From the NCBI RefSeq assembly GCF_036687315.1, contig NZ_CP144683.1, positions 1,240,001-1,304,000 on the forward strand: a stretch of 64,000 bases of DNA, read 5' to 3'. Position numbers and translations under genes: made by a program. Below the pieces are notes generated by a model. It made no database searches, was not told where the DNA came from, and worked only from the letters and a program-made list of their open reading frames with translations. The DNA is from Sphingopyxis sp. TUF1 (GTDB lineage: Bacteria > Pseudomonadota > Alphaproteobacteria > Sphingomonadales > Sphingomonadaceae). Below are positions 37,927-46,775 of the stretch, piece after piece. Every line of letters starts with the position of its first letter. The stretch's first letter is position 1.

Positions 37927-38705
37927 AACACCTTGAGTCCATCGACCCGGCGCTGCTGCTGAGCGCCTATGCGCAGGGGATTTTCCCGATGGCCGACGGG
38001 GCGGACGACCCGTCGGTCCATTGGGTCGAGCCGCGGCTGCGCGCGATCCTGCCGCTCGATGGCTTTCATCTGTCGCGCAGCCTGAAAAAGACGATCGTGT
38101 CGGACCGCTTCCGCGTCACCACCGACACCGCCTTTGCAGACATGGTCGCGCTCTGCGCCGCGCCCGCGGACGACCGGCCGACGACTTGGATCAACCCCGT
38201 CATCCGGGCAAGCTATGACCGGCTGTTCCGGCTCGGTCATGCGCACAGCGTCGAATGCTGGCAGGACGGCGCGCTGGTCGGCGGGCTTTACGGCGTCACG
38301 CTCGGGCGGGCCTTTTTCGGCGAATCGATGGTCAGCCGCGTGCGCGATGCGTCAAAGGTCGCGCTCGCGCATCTGGTCGCGCGGCTGATCGCAGGCGGCT
38401 GGAAATTGCTCGACTGCCAGTTCCTGACCCCGCACCTCGCCAGCCTCGGCGCGATCGAGATCCGCCAGGCCGACTATCTGGCGCGGCTCTATTCGGTGTT
38501 GGCGGGGGGCGACGGGGCCGCGGCCGCCGGCGCCGGAGTTGGCGCAGGTGCAGGCGCCGCGGGGGTCTCGGTGCCTTCGCCGCCGTTCGCCGCGGGCGAC
38601 TGGGGCGCACTCGACGCCTTGGGCGCCGCGGCCTTGGGGGCCGAGCGTTCAACCGGTTCGCCGCCCGGATATGTCATCGCACAGCTTTTGACGAAGACGT
38701 CATAG
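37923..38705 (+). CDS. aat: Leucyl/phenylalanyl-tRNA-protein transferase with probable CTG start
   Basis: This 260-residue transferase (from CTG) attaches Leu or Phe to N-terminal Arg/Lys for N-end-rule degradation. The conserved start-proximal block [13 protein letters not shown] lies upstream of the first ATG (37989), and no ATG, GTG or TTG exists in frame between about 37803 and there. CTG 37923 overlaps the upstream TGA as CTGA, mirroring the ATGA/GTGA couplings elsewhere. Core blocks [28 protein letters not shown] and [19 protein letters not shown] are intact. The Ala/Gly-rich C-terminus, ending [12 protein letters not shown], overlaps the DUF2155 gene on the other strand by 217 bases. 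Confidence 0.85.
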   Translation: MKHLESIDPALLLSAYAQGIFPMADGADDPSVHWVEPRLRAILPLDGFHLSRSLKKTIVSDRFRVTTDTAFADMVALCAAPADDRPTTWINPVIRASYDRLFRLGHAHSVECWQDGALVGGLYGVTLGRAFFGESMVSRVRDASKVALAHLVARLIAGGWKLLDCQFLTPHLASLGAIEIRQADYLARLYSVLAGGDGAAAAGAGVGAGAGAAGVSVPSPPFAAGDWGALDALGAAALGAERSTGSPPGYVIAQLLTKTS

Positions 38706-39127
38706 ATCGGATGCTCGATCACATTGCGGTCGGGCCGCTCGCGGAAAATCCAGCCCGAAAAGACGCGGCGCCACTGATCGTCGCGCTGATCCTGCACCGT
38801 CAATTGCACAAAAGCGCCGGTTTCGGGTGGATCTTCCCACGGCGCGGTCTGTTCGCAGGCGCGCAGCCGGACGATCGCGCGGCCGATGCGCAGCGAATCG
38901 CCGGGCTTCATTTCAAGTTCGCGGACCAGCCCGTTGCGCTTGTTGAGCAGGCCGACGACGGCGACGCGCTCGGCCATCGGGGTGGCGCCCTCGATACCGC
39001 CGGTTTCGGCAGGGACGCGCTCCGACTTGAGCGCGGTCGGCACCGTCTTGCTGCCGTTCGAGGGTGACCGGTCACATCCGGCCAGCGCCGTCGCGGCGGC
39101 AAGAACGATCCAGACCCGGTGCGGCAT
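38489..39127 (-). CDS. DUF2155 domain lipoprotein
   Basis: This 212-residue protein has a signal peptide with lipobox LAGC (Cys18). The DUF2155 core is at about 75-160 ([50 protein letters not shown], written here in parts of the block). The last 50 residues are a Pro/Ala-rich tail. The family is restricted largely to alphaproteobacteria and is of unknown function. Its start overlaps the NDUFA12 stop as TAATG. The C-terminal third overlaps the convergent aat gene. Confidence 0.85.
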   Translation of the reverse strand: MPHRVWIVLAAATALAGCDRSPSNGSKTVPTALKSERVPAETGGIEGATPMAERVAVVGLLNKRNGLVRELEMKPGDSLRIGRAIVRLRACEQTAPWEDPPETGAFVQLTVQDQRDDQWRRVFSGWIFRERPDRNVIEHPIYDVFVKSCAMTYPGGEPVERSAPKAAAPKASSAPQSPAANGGEGTETPAAPAPAPTPAPAAAAPSPPANTE

Positions 39128-39513
39128 TAATCTGCGCCGGGCCGCCAGGCTTCATAATCGCCGGTCGCGGCGGCGCGGCGGCCGCCGCGTTCGAGCGCGC
39201 CCGCGGGGCGATAGGCGCCCGTGCTGCCCGTCAGATTGGGAGTCGGGTCGCGTTCCCACGCACGCGGCGCGGGCAGCACGTCCGTCGGCAGTTCGTCGAA
39301 CGTGCCGTGCAGCCAGCCGTGCCATTCGGGCGGCACGCGGCTCGCGTCGTTCGATCCCTTATAGATCACCCAGCGGCGGGAGCCTTTCTTGGCGCGATAA
39401 TAGATGTTGCCGAGGCTGTCCTCGCCGACCTTTTCGCCGCGCGCCCAGCTGTTCAGCAGCGTGCCGACGGTCGCGCCGTCCCACCAGGTGAAAATCTTGC
39501 CCAGGATGCTCAT
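39127..39513 (-). CDS. NADH:ubiquinone oxidoreductase NDUFA12-family subunit
   Basis: This 128-residue protein carries the B17.2/NDUFA12 pattern: GTLLNSWARGEKVGEDSLGN, then YYRAK, RRWVIYKG and VPPEWHGWLHG. It is a supernumerary complex I subunit shared by alphaproteobacteria and mitochondria. The C-terminal 40 residues are Arg/Ala/Pro-rich. The start is at MSILGKIFTWW. Its stop overlaps the DUF2155 start by one base; the other complex I genes are not here. Confidence 0.92.
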   Translation of the reverse strand: MSILGKIFTWWDGATVGTLLNSWARGEKVGEDSLGNIYYRAKKGSRRWVIYKGSNDASRVPPEWHGWLHGTFDELPTDVLPAPRAWERDPTPNLTGSTGAYRPAGALERGGRRAAATGDYEAWRPGAD

Positions 39514-39585
39514 GGCTGCGGCGTTTACAGCCAAGGCGAGCAGTCGCGCAAGCGCCAAAGCGGGATAGCGCCCTCCCTTTACTCC

Positions 39586-39669
39586 GTTTGCCCTGAGCTT
39601 GTCGAAGGGCGGTCCTTTTCTCGTGGCCAGCGAAAGGAAGAACGGCCCTTCGACAAGCTCAGGGCGAAC
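39586..39669. repeat. Inverted repeat, CTGAGCTTGTCGAAGG type
   Basis: Facing palindromic units CCCTGAGCTTGTCGAAGGGC and its complement are separated by a CTTTTCTCGTGG...GAAAGGAAG inner stem. This repeat type is common in proteobacterial intergenic DNA. It lies between two minus-strand genes. Confidence 0.8.
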
Positions 39670-39683
39670 GGAAACAGAATGGC

Positions 39684-40139
39684 TCAATCCTTCCACGTCA
39701 CTTTGGCGCTCTCGTCGATGCCCAGCCGCGCCGCGGTGCCGCCCGCCAGTTCGAGCACCGCGCTCACCTCGCCGCCGCTCGCGACGGGCTCGAGCGATCC
39801 GGGGATGGTGTTTTCGGCGATGCGGTCGATCGTCCCGTCCGCACGGATGAAGAGCATGTCGAGCGGGATCAGCGTGTCCTGCATCCAGAAACTCGCGATC
39901 CGCGGCTTTTCGAACGGAAAGAGCATTCCGCCCTTTGCGGGCAGACTGGTGCGGAATTTGAGACCCTGTTTCTGCTCGGGGTCGCTGCGCGCGACCTCGA
40001 CGTCGAAACGGTGCACCGTGCCCGCCATCTCGATGGTCACCGCCGCGGTCGCCGCGCGCTCCGCTTCGCTCGCATCGGGGCTGCACGCCGCCATCGGCAG
40101 CGCCAGCGACAGGGCAAGGGCGGTCAGGAGAATGCGCAT
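39684..40139 (-). CDS. DUF192 family lipoprotein
   Basis: This 151-residue protein has a signal peptide with MAAC lipobox (Cys19). The DUF192 core has EVARSDPEQKQGLKFRTSLP, GGMLFPF, ASFWMQDTLIPLDMLFI and IPGSLEPVASGGEVSAVLEL. This small beta-barrel family has no established biochemical role. The stop is upstream of the repeat separating it from NDUFA12, so expression of the two may be independent. Confidence 0.9.
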   Translation of the reverse strand: MRILLTALALSLALPMAACSPDASEAERAATAAVTIEMAGTVHRFDVEVARSDPEQKQGLKFRTSLPAKGGMLFPFEKPRIASFWMQDTLIPLDMLFIRADGTIDRIAENTIPGSLEPVASGGEVSAVLELAGGTAARLGIDESAKVTWKD

Positions 40140-40178
40140 CGGACGCTAAGCCTCTTGTTCGACGGGAAAGATAACCGG

Positions 40179-40751
40179 CTAATCGACCGGCGCGTCGGCG
40201 TCCAGCGCCGCCAACGCATCGTCATCCCCCGGCGGGACGGCAAGAATACGCCGCGCGAGCGCGAGCGAATGGCCCGCACGCATGAACGCCGCGACCTGGC
40301 GTTCGCGCAGCTTGGGGTCTTCGGTCGCGCGCGCCGCGAACGGGCCGAGGCGCCGCCGCCGCGCAAAGCCGACCGCCGCCGCGACCGCCTCGCTCTCGGC
40401 CGCTTCGATTGCTTCGCTGCTATTCTCGGCAGCGATTCCATCGACATGAAGCTGCGCCTTTACCCGCCGCACCCCCAAACCGCGGCGCGTCATCGCCCCG
40501 GCGCGCATCGCCGCATATTGGCGGTCGTCGAGGTAGCGCAGCGCCTCCATCCGGTCGGCGACCGCCTCGCACGCCGCCATGGCGTCAATGTCGTCCATCC
40601 ATTCAGATTCGCGCACTTTTCTTGCAAGATAGCGCAGCAGTTTTGCCCGGCTCGTCGCGAAGCGCGCGACATAGGTGAGCGCCAACTCGTCGAGCTTCGC
40701 CGCGCCAAGGGGTCTTTTCGATCGGTCAAAGGGAGCACGGCGGTTGGCCAT
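40179..40751 (-). CDS. recX: Regulatory protein RecX
   Basis: This 190-residue helical protein has RecX three-helix repeats: LALTYVARFATSRAKLLRYLARK, then ADRMEALRYLDDRQYAAMRAG (blocks listed in parts) and GVRRVKAQL. RecX binds RecA filaments and dampens recombinase activity. recA is not in the window. The start could be ATG 40751 (used here) or GTG 40769; neither has a strong Shine-Dalgarno sequence. It is divergent from the fatty acyl-AMP ligase gene. Confidence 0.85.
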   Translation of the reverse strand: MANRRAPFDRSKRPLGAAKLDELALTYVARFATSRAKLLRYLARKVRESEWMDDIDAMAACEAVADRMEALRYLDDRQYAAMRAGAMTRRGLGVRRVKAQLHVDGIAAENSSEAIEAAESEAVAAAVGFARRRRLGPFAARATEDPKLRERQVAAFMRAGHSLALARRILAVPPGDDDALAALDADAPVD

Positions 40752-40930
40752 ATGCCATGTTTGTGCCACAGTCGGGCCTGATTGAGAACGATCAACAGCG
40801 CCATATCGGGCACCAAAGCCCGGAAATGGGCGATTTGTTCAAACAACTCAGGGTTCGCGCATCCTCCATGGCACACAAAGATGACATGCTTGTTGCCGCG
40901 CGGCCCGCATCAAGGGACGTCGCACCCCTT

Positions 40931-42682
40931 ATGACCGATACCAACATTGCTTCGGCCGACATGCTCGTGCCGACTCCGACCGAATGCGCGCAGCCGCGCC
41001 GTTTTTCGGACTTTGCCACCGTCGGCGAAGCGCTCGACTATGCCGCGAGCGGCACGCGCGGGCTCAATTTCCACGATCCGCGCGGAAAGCTGATCCGCCC
41101 CTATCCCTATAGCGAGCTGCGCGCCGAGGCGCTCGCCGCCGCCTATCGCCTGATCGCCGCGGGGGTAAAGCCCAACGACCGAATCGCGCTGATTGCCGAA
41201 ACCGGCCCCGAATTCGCCGCGCTGTTCTTCGGCACCATCTATGCCGGCGCCTGGCCGGTGCCGCTGCCGCTCCCGACCAGCTTTGGCGGGCGCGACTCCT
41301 ATGTCGGCCAGCTTGTCGTCCAGCTCACAAGCTGCGATCCCAAAATGCTGTTCTTCCCGCCCGAAATCGCCGCTATGGCCGCCGAAGCGGCCACGCAGCG
41401 TGGGGTCGAACCGATCGACTGGAGCGAGTTCGCAACGCGCGCGGCGCCTGTCTCCGATCTGCCCGAACAAAAGACCGACGAAACCTGTTATCTTCAGTAT
41501 AGCAGCGGCTCGACGCGCTTTCCGCACGGCGTCGCGGTGACGCACGGCGCGCTGCTCAACAATCTGTCGGCGCATTCGCACGGCATGGAAGTGCGCGAGA
41601 CCGACCGCTGCGTGTCGTGGCTGCCCTGGTATCACGACATGGGGCTCGTCGGCTGCCTGCTCTCGCCCGTCGCCAACCAGGTATCGGTCGATTACCTCAA
41701 GACCGAGGATTTTGCGCGCCGTCCGCTCGCCTGGCTCGACCTTATCAGCCGCAATCCGGGCACGACGCTCAGCTATTCGCCGACCTTTGGTTACGACATT
41801 TGCGCGCGCCGCATTTCCAGCCAGAGCCAGGTCGCCGACCGTTTCGACCTGTCGCGCTGGCGCGTCGCGGGCAATGGTGCCGACATGATCCGCCCCGACG
41901 TAATGCAGGCTTTCGTCGACGCCTTTGCCGACGCAGGTTTCAAGGCAAGCGCCTTCCTGCCGAGCTATGGCCTCGCCGAAGCAACGCTGGCGGTCAGCAT
42001 CATGCCGCCGGGCGAAGGCATCGTCGTCGAACTCGTCGAGGAAACCGAACTGTCGGGCGCCGCGAACGATTCGGGCCGCCCGACGCGCTACCGCGCGATC
42101 GTCAACTGCGGCAAGGCGGTCAAGGATATGACCATCGAGGTCCGCGACGAAGCGGGCAATCCGCTCCCCGACCAGACCGTCGGCAAAGTATGGTGCACCG
42201 GCCCGTCGCTGATGACCGGCTATTACCGCGACCCCGAGGCGACCGATGCCTGCATGAAGGACGGCTGGCTCGACACGGGCGATATGGGTTATCTGTCAAA
42301 CGGTTACATCTATATCGTCGGCCGCGCCAAGGACATGATCATCATCAACGGCAAGAATCACTGGCCGCAGGACATCGAATGGGCGGTCGAACAATTGCCG
42401 GGGTTCAAGTCGGGCGACATCGCGGCGTTCGCGATCACCACACCGGGCGGCGAGGAAACCCCCGCGGTGCTCGTCCAGTGCCGCACCAGCGACGATGCCG
42501 AGCGCGCCGCGCTGCGTGAGACGATCCGCGACCGCGTGCGCGCGATTACCGGCATGAACTGCCTCGTCGAACTCATCCCGCCGCGCACCCTGCCGCGCAC
42601 CAGCTCGGGCAAACTCAGCCGGTCGAAAGCGCGCGCGCAATATCTTGCAGGGGAAATCCAGCCCTTTGCGATTGCGGCGTAA
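40931..42682 (+). CDS. Fatty acyl-AMP ligase (FAAL)
   Basis: This 583-residue adenylate-forming enzyme has the P-loop YLQYSSGSTRFPHG (about 180), WLPWYHDMGLVG (about 226), SYGLAEATLAVS, the DTGDMGYLSNGYIYIVGRAK block cut across about 440-460, and the C-terminal catalytic Lys region LPRTSSGKLSRSK. The WYHDMGLVG segment and overall spacing favour an FAAL, which passes acyl-AMP to an acyl carrier protein, over an acyl-CoA ligase. No PKS or ACP gene is adjacent; lipid remodelling or sphingolipid-type pathways are possible. ATG 40931 gives a family-like N-terminus; ATG 40868 is an alternative. Confidence 0.85.
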   Translation: MTDTNIASADMLVPTPTECAQPRRFSDFATVGEALDYAASGTRGLNFHDPRGKLIRPYPYSELRAEALAAAYRLIAAGVKPNDRIALIAETGPEFAALFFGTIYAGAWPVPLPLPTSFGGRDSYVGQLVVQLTSCDPKMLFFPPEIAAMAAEAATQRGVEPIDWSEFATRAAPVSDLPEQKTDETCYLQYSSGSTRFPHGVAVTHGALLNNLSAHSHGMEVRETDRCVSWLPWYHDMGLVGCLLSPVANQVSVDYLKTEDFARRPLAWLDLISRNPGTTLSYSPTFGYDICARRISSQSQVADRFDLSRWRVAGNGADMIRPDVMQAFVDAFADAGFKASAFLPSYGLAEATLAVSIMPPGEGIVVELVEETELSGAANDSGRPTRYRAIVNCGKAVKDMTIEVRDEAGNPLPDQTVGKVWCTGPSLMTGYYRDPEATDACMKDGWLDTGDMGYLSNGYIYIVGRAKDMIIINGKNHWPQDIEWAVEQLPGFKSGDIAAFAITTPGGEETPAVLVQCRTSDDAERAALRETIRDRVRAITGMNCLVELIPPRTLPRTSSGKLSRSKARAQYLAGEIQPFAIAA

Positions 42683-42711
42683 GGGCGGGGACGGCTGGCG
42701 GCGGGCGTAAA

Positions 42712-42848
42712 ATCCTCCCTGTGCGAAGCGATGGGGAGGGGGCAGCGCGAAGCTCTGACGGAGGGGCAATGGCACTACCGTCGCCGCCCTTCCACCACCG
42801 CCTGCGGCGGCGGTCCCCCTCCCTATGGCCTGCGGCCACAGGGAGGAT
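42712..42848. repeat. 137-base palindromic repeat, ATCCTCCCTGT type
   Basis: Outer arms ATCCTCCCTGTG and CACAGGGAGGAT, with inner GGGGAGGGGGCAGC and GGCGGTCCCCCTCCC. Same family as 5896-6031, 52469-52604 and 53367-53504. Confidence 0.85.
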
Positions 42849-42943
42849 TTAATCACCATTCCCCACCCCAAAACCCCTCATTCCCCCGCAATCCTCCATC
42901 CTGTCCCCGCCCGGAACAGAAATTCGCTTCAAAACAGCGCGAT

Positions 42944-42980
42944 GGTTACCTTCAAGTAACCCACGTCCGCTAAACCGGAC
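42944..42980. promoter_or_regulatory. Two inverted repeats in the leader of the c-di-GMP gene
   Basis: GGTTAC-CTTCAA-GTAACC (42944-42961) is a perfect six-base inverted repeat, and GTCCG-CTAAAC-CGGAC (42965-42980) a perfect five-base one ending two bases before the GTG start. The first could be a protein-binding site; the second could fold over the ribosome-binding region. Confidence 0.4.
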
Positions 42981-42982
42981 GG

Positions 42983-45337
42983 GTGAAAAGCCTGCCAACC
43001 GATCCGATAGCCGCCGACGTCATTCCCGCGCGAACCCTTTTGGGGCTGACGCCGCGCGATCAGATCCCCGGCAACCTTCGCCAGCTCCAGCTCGCGCCGC
43101 TCCGCGGCCGTGGCGCGCTGCGCCTGGCGATGGGCATCGGCATGGCGATTGTCGCCTTCCTGACCATGATCCACAAGGTCGCGCTGCCGGTCGCGGGCGG
43201 CTGGCTGGCGTGCGCCTTAATCTTCAGCCTGTGGTCCTATCGTCAGTTCCGCAACCTGCCGTTCGGCGACCCCAAGCTGCCGGGCACCACCGAATATCGG
43301 CAGTGCAACCGCCACGCATTCTATTCCGCGCTGGTATGGACAATCCCCTTTTGGCTGGAGGGTTTGTCGCCCAGTCTCGACCATATCCTGTCGATATGGA
43401 CGATCGCGGTGCTGATGATGCTGACGCTGGCGATCGTTGCGCACAGCGTCCCGCTCGCCTGCGCGCTGTTCATCATGCCGGTCTCGCTGGCGGCGGCGGC
43501 GGCGCTCGTCCGCGCAGGTGCGCCGCAACTCGCCGTCGTCGCGCTCGTCGCCGGCGTCCTCCTCGTCGCCTTTTGCGTCCGCTTTGCGCAAATCCATATC
43601 CGCTCGCGCCGCGCCGAAGAAACGCTGCACGAAAAAAGCGAGACGGTCAGCCTGCTGCTGCGCGAGTTCGAGGAAACCTCGGCCGACTGGCTGTGGCAGA
43701 CTGACAGCAACCGTCGCCTCGTCCACGTCTCGCCGCGCCTTGCTTATGCACTTGGCGGCACCGCCGAAGGGCTGGAAGGCGTGCCTCTGCTTCAGGCGCT
43801 GTCGGGCGACGCGTGGGAAACCGGGCTGTTCCCCAAAAGCCTGCACGATATGGCCGAACGGATGAAGCGGCGCGAGAGTTTCTCGAACCTAATCGTGCCC
43901 GTATCGATCGATGGCCGCCCGCGCTGGTGGGAGCTGTCCGCCTCGCCGCGCCTCGACGAATCGGGCAAGTTTCTGGGATTTCGCGGCGTCGGGTCGGACG
44001 TCACCGAACAGCGCGCAACCGCCGAACAAATTTCCAAGATGGCGCGCTTCGACAATCTCACCGGCCTGCCCAACCGCCTCAGCCTCCACGAAGATCTCGC
44101 CCGCGCGCTAACCCATGCGATCGAGGCGAAGTCGCGCTGCGCACTGCTGATGATCGACCTCGACCGCTTCAAGGCGGTCAACGATACACTGGGCCACCCC
44201 GTCGGCGACAAATTGCTCGCGCAGGTCGCGGCTCGGCTCAAAGGGTTGATCGAGCGGGGGATGACCTGCGGCCGCCTCGGCGGCGACGAATTTGCGGTCG
44301 TGCTCCACAATTTGACGTCAGCCGACGCCGCCGAGGAGCTGGCGCAGCGGATCATCACGACGATCAGCCGGCCCTATGTCGTCGACAATCACCAGCTGTT
44401 CGTCGGCGCCAGCGTCGGCTTCGCGATCGGCCCCACCGACGGCGCAACGGTCGAAACGCTGACGCGCAACGCCGACCTTGCGCTCTATAAATCGAAGGAC
44501 CGCGGCGGTAACGTCGTCGCTCCCTATGTCGCATCGCTGCACGCGCAGGCCGAGGAACGGCGCGTGATGGAGCAGGAGCTGCGCGGCGCACTCGAACGCG
44601 GCGAGTTCGAACTATATTATCAGCCCGTCGTCACCGCGGCAGACGGCACGCTCAACGGGTTCGAGGCGCTGATCCGCTGGCACAACCAGAAACTCGGCAA
44701 TGTCTCGCCGGGCCGCTTTATCCCGCTCGCCGAGGACGCGCGCCTCATTTCGCCGATCGGCGAATGGGTGCTGCGCACCGCGTGCCGCGAGGCGATGAAA
44801 TGGCCGTCGAACCTGAAGGTCGCGATCAACGTATCGGCCGACCAGCTCACCGACCCCAACTTCGCATCGGTCGTCGTCTCGGCACTCGCGCAGAGCGGGC
44901 TGTCGCCGCAAAGGCTGGAGATCGAGGTTACCGAAAGCGTTTTCCTGCGCGACGGCGGCGGCGCGGCGCAATTGCTCGATCAGCTGATCGCGCTCGGCAT
45001 CCGCCTGTCGCTCGACGACTTCGGCACCGGCTATTCGTCGCTCGGCTATCTTCGCAAAACGCAATTTTCGACGATCAAGGTCGACCGCAGTTTCGTCGTC
45101 GGCGCCGCCAAGGGCAGCATCGAATCGATCGCGATCATCCGCGCCGTCGTCGCGCTCGCCGACAGCCTCGGCATGTCGACCACCGCCGAGGGCGCCGAGA
45201 CCGAGCTCGAGGTTGAAACGTTGCGCAGCTTCGGCTGCTCGAACATTCAGGGCTATTATTACGGACGCCCGATGCCCGCGAGCGACGTGCTGACCCTGTT
45301 CCGCCGTCCCGACGACGTGGCGACAGCCGCCGCGTAA
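42983..45337 (+). CDS. Membrane PAS-GGDEF-EAL c-di-GMP signalling protein
   Basis: This 784-residue protein has about five membrane helices (about 45-200) and a PAS domain at about 225-345 (SADWLWQTDSNRRLVHVSP). A GGDEF domain follows with an intact catalytic loop GGDEF (about 433) and I-site-like region, then an EAL domain with the EAL motif in FEALIRW, NVSADQL, DDFGTGYSSLGYL and KVDRSF. Both active sites look complete, so it may make and break cyclic di-GMP. It starts at GTG 42983 with a weak ribosome-binding site. It is monocistronic. Confidence 0.93.
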   Translation: MKSLPTDPIAADVIPARTLLGLTPRDQIPGNLRQLQLAPLRGRGALRLAMGIGMAIVAFLTMIHKVALPVAGGWLACALIFSLWSYRQFRNLPFGDPKLPGTTEYRQCNRHAFYSALVWTIPFWLEGLSPSLDHILSIWTIAVLMMLTLAIVAHSVPLACALFIMPVSLAAAAALVRAGAPQLAVVALVAGVLLVAFCVRFAQIHIRSRRAEETLHEKSETVSLLLREFEETSADWLWQTDSNRRLVHVSPRLAYALGGTAEGLEGVPLLQALSGDAWETGLFPKSLHDMAERMKRRESFSNLIVPVSIDGRPRWWELSASPRLDESGKFLGFRGVGSDVTEQRATAEQISKMARFDNLTGLPNRLSLHEDLARALTHAIEAKSRCALLMIDLDRFKAVNDTLGHPVGDKLLAQVAARLKGLIERGMTCGRLGGDEFAVVLHNLTSADAAEELAQRIITTISRPYVVDNHQLFVGASVGFAIGPTDGATVETLTRNADLALYKSKDRGGNVVAPYVASLHAQAEERRVMEQELRGALERGEFELYYQPVVTAADGTLNGFEALIRWHNQKLGNVSPGRFIPLAEDARLISPIGEWVLRTACREAMKWPSNLKVAINVSADQLTDPNFASVVVSALAQSGLSPQRLEIEVTESVFLRDGGGAAQLLDQLIALGIRLSLDDFGTGYSSLGYLRKTQFSTIKVDRSFVVGAAKGSIESIAIIRAVVALADSLGMSTTAEGAETELEVETLRSFGCSNIQGYYYGRPMPASDVLTLFRRPDDVATAAA

Positions 45338-45341
45338 CAAT

Positions 45342-45419
45342 CGTCGCCCCCGCGAAGGCGGGGGCCGCCGTCAGCCTTGCGCTCCCTTTCCAGCGGCACC
45401 CGCCTCCGCGGGGGCGACC
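45342..45419. repeat. Paired GC-rich palindromic repeat (after the c-di-GMP gene)
   Basis: Two facing GCCCCCGCGAAGGCGGGGG-type units (second slightly diverged: CCGCCTCCGCGGGGGCGACC) lie immediately downstream of the GGDEF-EAL stop. Confidence 0.85.
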
Positions 45420-45588
45420 TAAGCGTGGCGCGGCCAGCCGAATGCTGTACACGACGAGTCGAACGCCCGTCCAAAAGGTTCCCCGATCCACCGCATCCGC
45501 GGCGCGGCTCGTCGCTAGACGGGTGGTCGCCGCCGACTGGCGTGGCAAAGACGATCCAACGCTTGAAGACAAGCCGGGGGTCGCATCC

Positions 45589-46173
45589 ATGTTCCAACGC
45601 CGCTTTCTGAATGCCGCCATTGCGGCTGTCCTGACGGTCGCCGGGCTGCTCGCAAGCGTGCCCGCCGCGGCGAGTTCCTATCTTCAGTGCGTCCCCTTCG
45701 CGCGCGCCGAATCGGGCGTCGACATCCGCGGCAATGCCAAAACCTGGTGGACGCAGGCAGCGGGCACCTATGAACGCGGCGACGAACCGCGGCAGGGCGC
45801 GGTCATGGCCTTTGCCGGCACGCGCGGGATGCCGATGGGCCATGTCGCGGTGGTCAAGAAGGTGCTGAACGATCGCGAAATCCTGATCGACCATGCGAAC
45901 TGGTCGCCGATCAATGGCCGCCGTGGCCAGATCGAGCGCGGCGTCCGCGTCGTCGATGTCAGCGATGCCGGCGACTGGAGCCTGGTGCGCGTATGGTACG
46001 CCCCGATCGGCGACCTGGGGCTGCGCCCCAATCCTGTGCAGGGCTTCATCTATGCCGATGGCGAGCCCGACGGCGCGACCCCGGCGCCAAGCTTCAAGGC
46101 GCCCGTCTGGGCACAGAATGACTGGAAACCCGGCAACGGCCTTGCGCTCGTTGCCGCCTCGCTCGGCAACTGA
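45589..46173 (+). CDS. Secreted CHAP-domain cysteine amidase
   Basis: This 194-residue protein has a signal peptide (FLNAAIAAVLTVAGLLASVPAAAS). A CHAP domain follows: catalytic Cys in YLQCVPFARAESG (about 32), His in GMPMGHVAVVKKV (about 85), and an Asn/Asp near LIDHANWSPINGR. Such proteins cleave peptidoglycan peptides or glutathionylspermidine-type amides; cell-wall remodelling is the likelier role for an exported one. The start at MFQRRFLNAA gives a clean signal peptide; the longer ORF from 45442 does not. Confidence 0.85.
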   Translation: MFQRRFLNAAIAAVLTVAGLLASVPAAASSYLQCVPFARAESGVDIRGNAKTWWTQAAGTYERGDEPRQGAVMAFAGTRGMPMGHVAVVKKVLNDREILIDHANWSPINGRRGQIERGVRVVDVSDAGDWSLVRVWYAPIGDLGLRPNPVQGFIYADGEPDGATPAPSFKAPVWAQNDWKPGNGLALVAASLGN

Positions 46174-46323
46174 GCCTATCCCCCCCACCTCCAAGGGCTC
46201 GGCGAGCGACGAAGCCACTCGGGACGGTCCGCCGCTCCGGGTGGCTTCCCCCTTTTTGAGGACGTCGAAGGGGCGCGAAAGCGGCTCAGTCGGCGCTTAT
46301 CCGCTTATCATGGAAACGCCCTT

Positions 46324-46428
46324 CGTCTTTGCGAGGACCCCGGACTTGATCCGGGGGACGAAGCAAGCTCCACCCGTCGATCGGGCGAGACGATAGCTGG
46401 AGAATGCTTCGCTGCGCCCGCAATGACG
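46324..46428. repeat. BIME-like repeat, CGTCATTGCGA type (diverged)
   Basis: Left arm TTCGTCTTTGCGAGGAC, right arm GCAATGACG, with an inner CCCCGGACTTGATCCGGGG stem identical in design to that at 6542-6650. It lies between convergent genes. Confidence 0.75.
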
Positions 46429-46452
46429 CGAGCGGGGCACGCGCCTACCGGT

Positions 46453-46722
46453 TCACTCGCCGCCGGGTGCGTCGCCTTCGCCCGCAGTGTCTTCGAACCA
46501 CGCCTCGACCTCGCCCGACAGCTTGATCGTCATCGGCTGGCCGAAGCGGTCCTTCGACTTCCCTGCAGCGACGCGGATCCAGCCTTCGGAGATCGAATAT
46601 TCCTCGACGTCAGTGCGCTCCTTGCCCTTGAAACGGATGCCGATGCCGCGTTGCAGCACCTCAAGGTCGAAATGGGGCGAGCGCGGATTGGTCGACATGC
46701 GGTCGGGCGGCGTATCGGTCAT
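46453..46722 (-). CDS. DUF3297 family protein
   Basis: This 89-residue cytoplasmic protein matches DUF3297: FDLEVLQRGIGIRFKGKERTD, then VEEYSISEGWIRVAAGKSKDR and GQPMTIKLSGEVEAWFED (given in parts). The family is small, highly conserved in alpha- and gammaproteobacteria, and of unknown function. The start at MTDTPPDRMS is chosen over an upstream in-frame codon. Confidence 0.85.
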   Translation of the reverse strand: MTDTPPDRMSTNPRSPHFDLEVLQRGIGIRFKGKERTDVEEYSISEGWIRVAAGKSKDRFGQPMTIKLSGEVEAWFEDTAGEGDAPGGE

Positions 46723-46775
46723 GGACAATTTTCCCAAAAATGATGCGCGGCCCTAGCGGGGCGGGGCCACCATCG

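Larger units (their letters stand above)
42683..42982. other. 300-base interval before the GGDEF-EAL gene
   Basis: It contains the palindromic repeat at 42712-42848, a short TTTTGGGGTGGGG-type flank (reverse strand, about 42858-42878) shared with repeat flanks elsewhere, and two small inverted repeats in the leader of the next gene (42944-42961 and 42965-42980). No coding region is supported. Confidence 0.7.
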
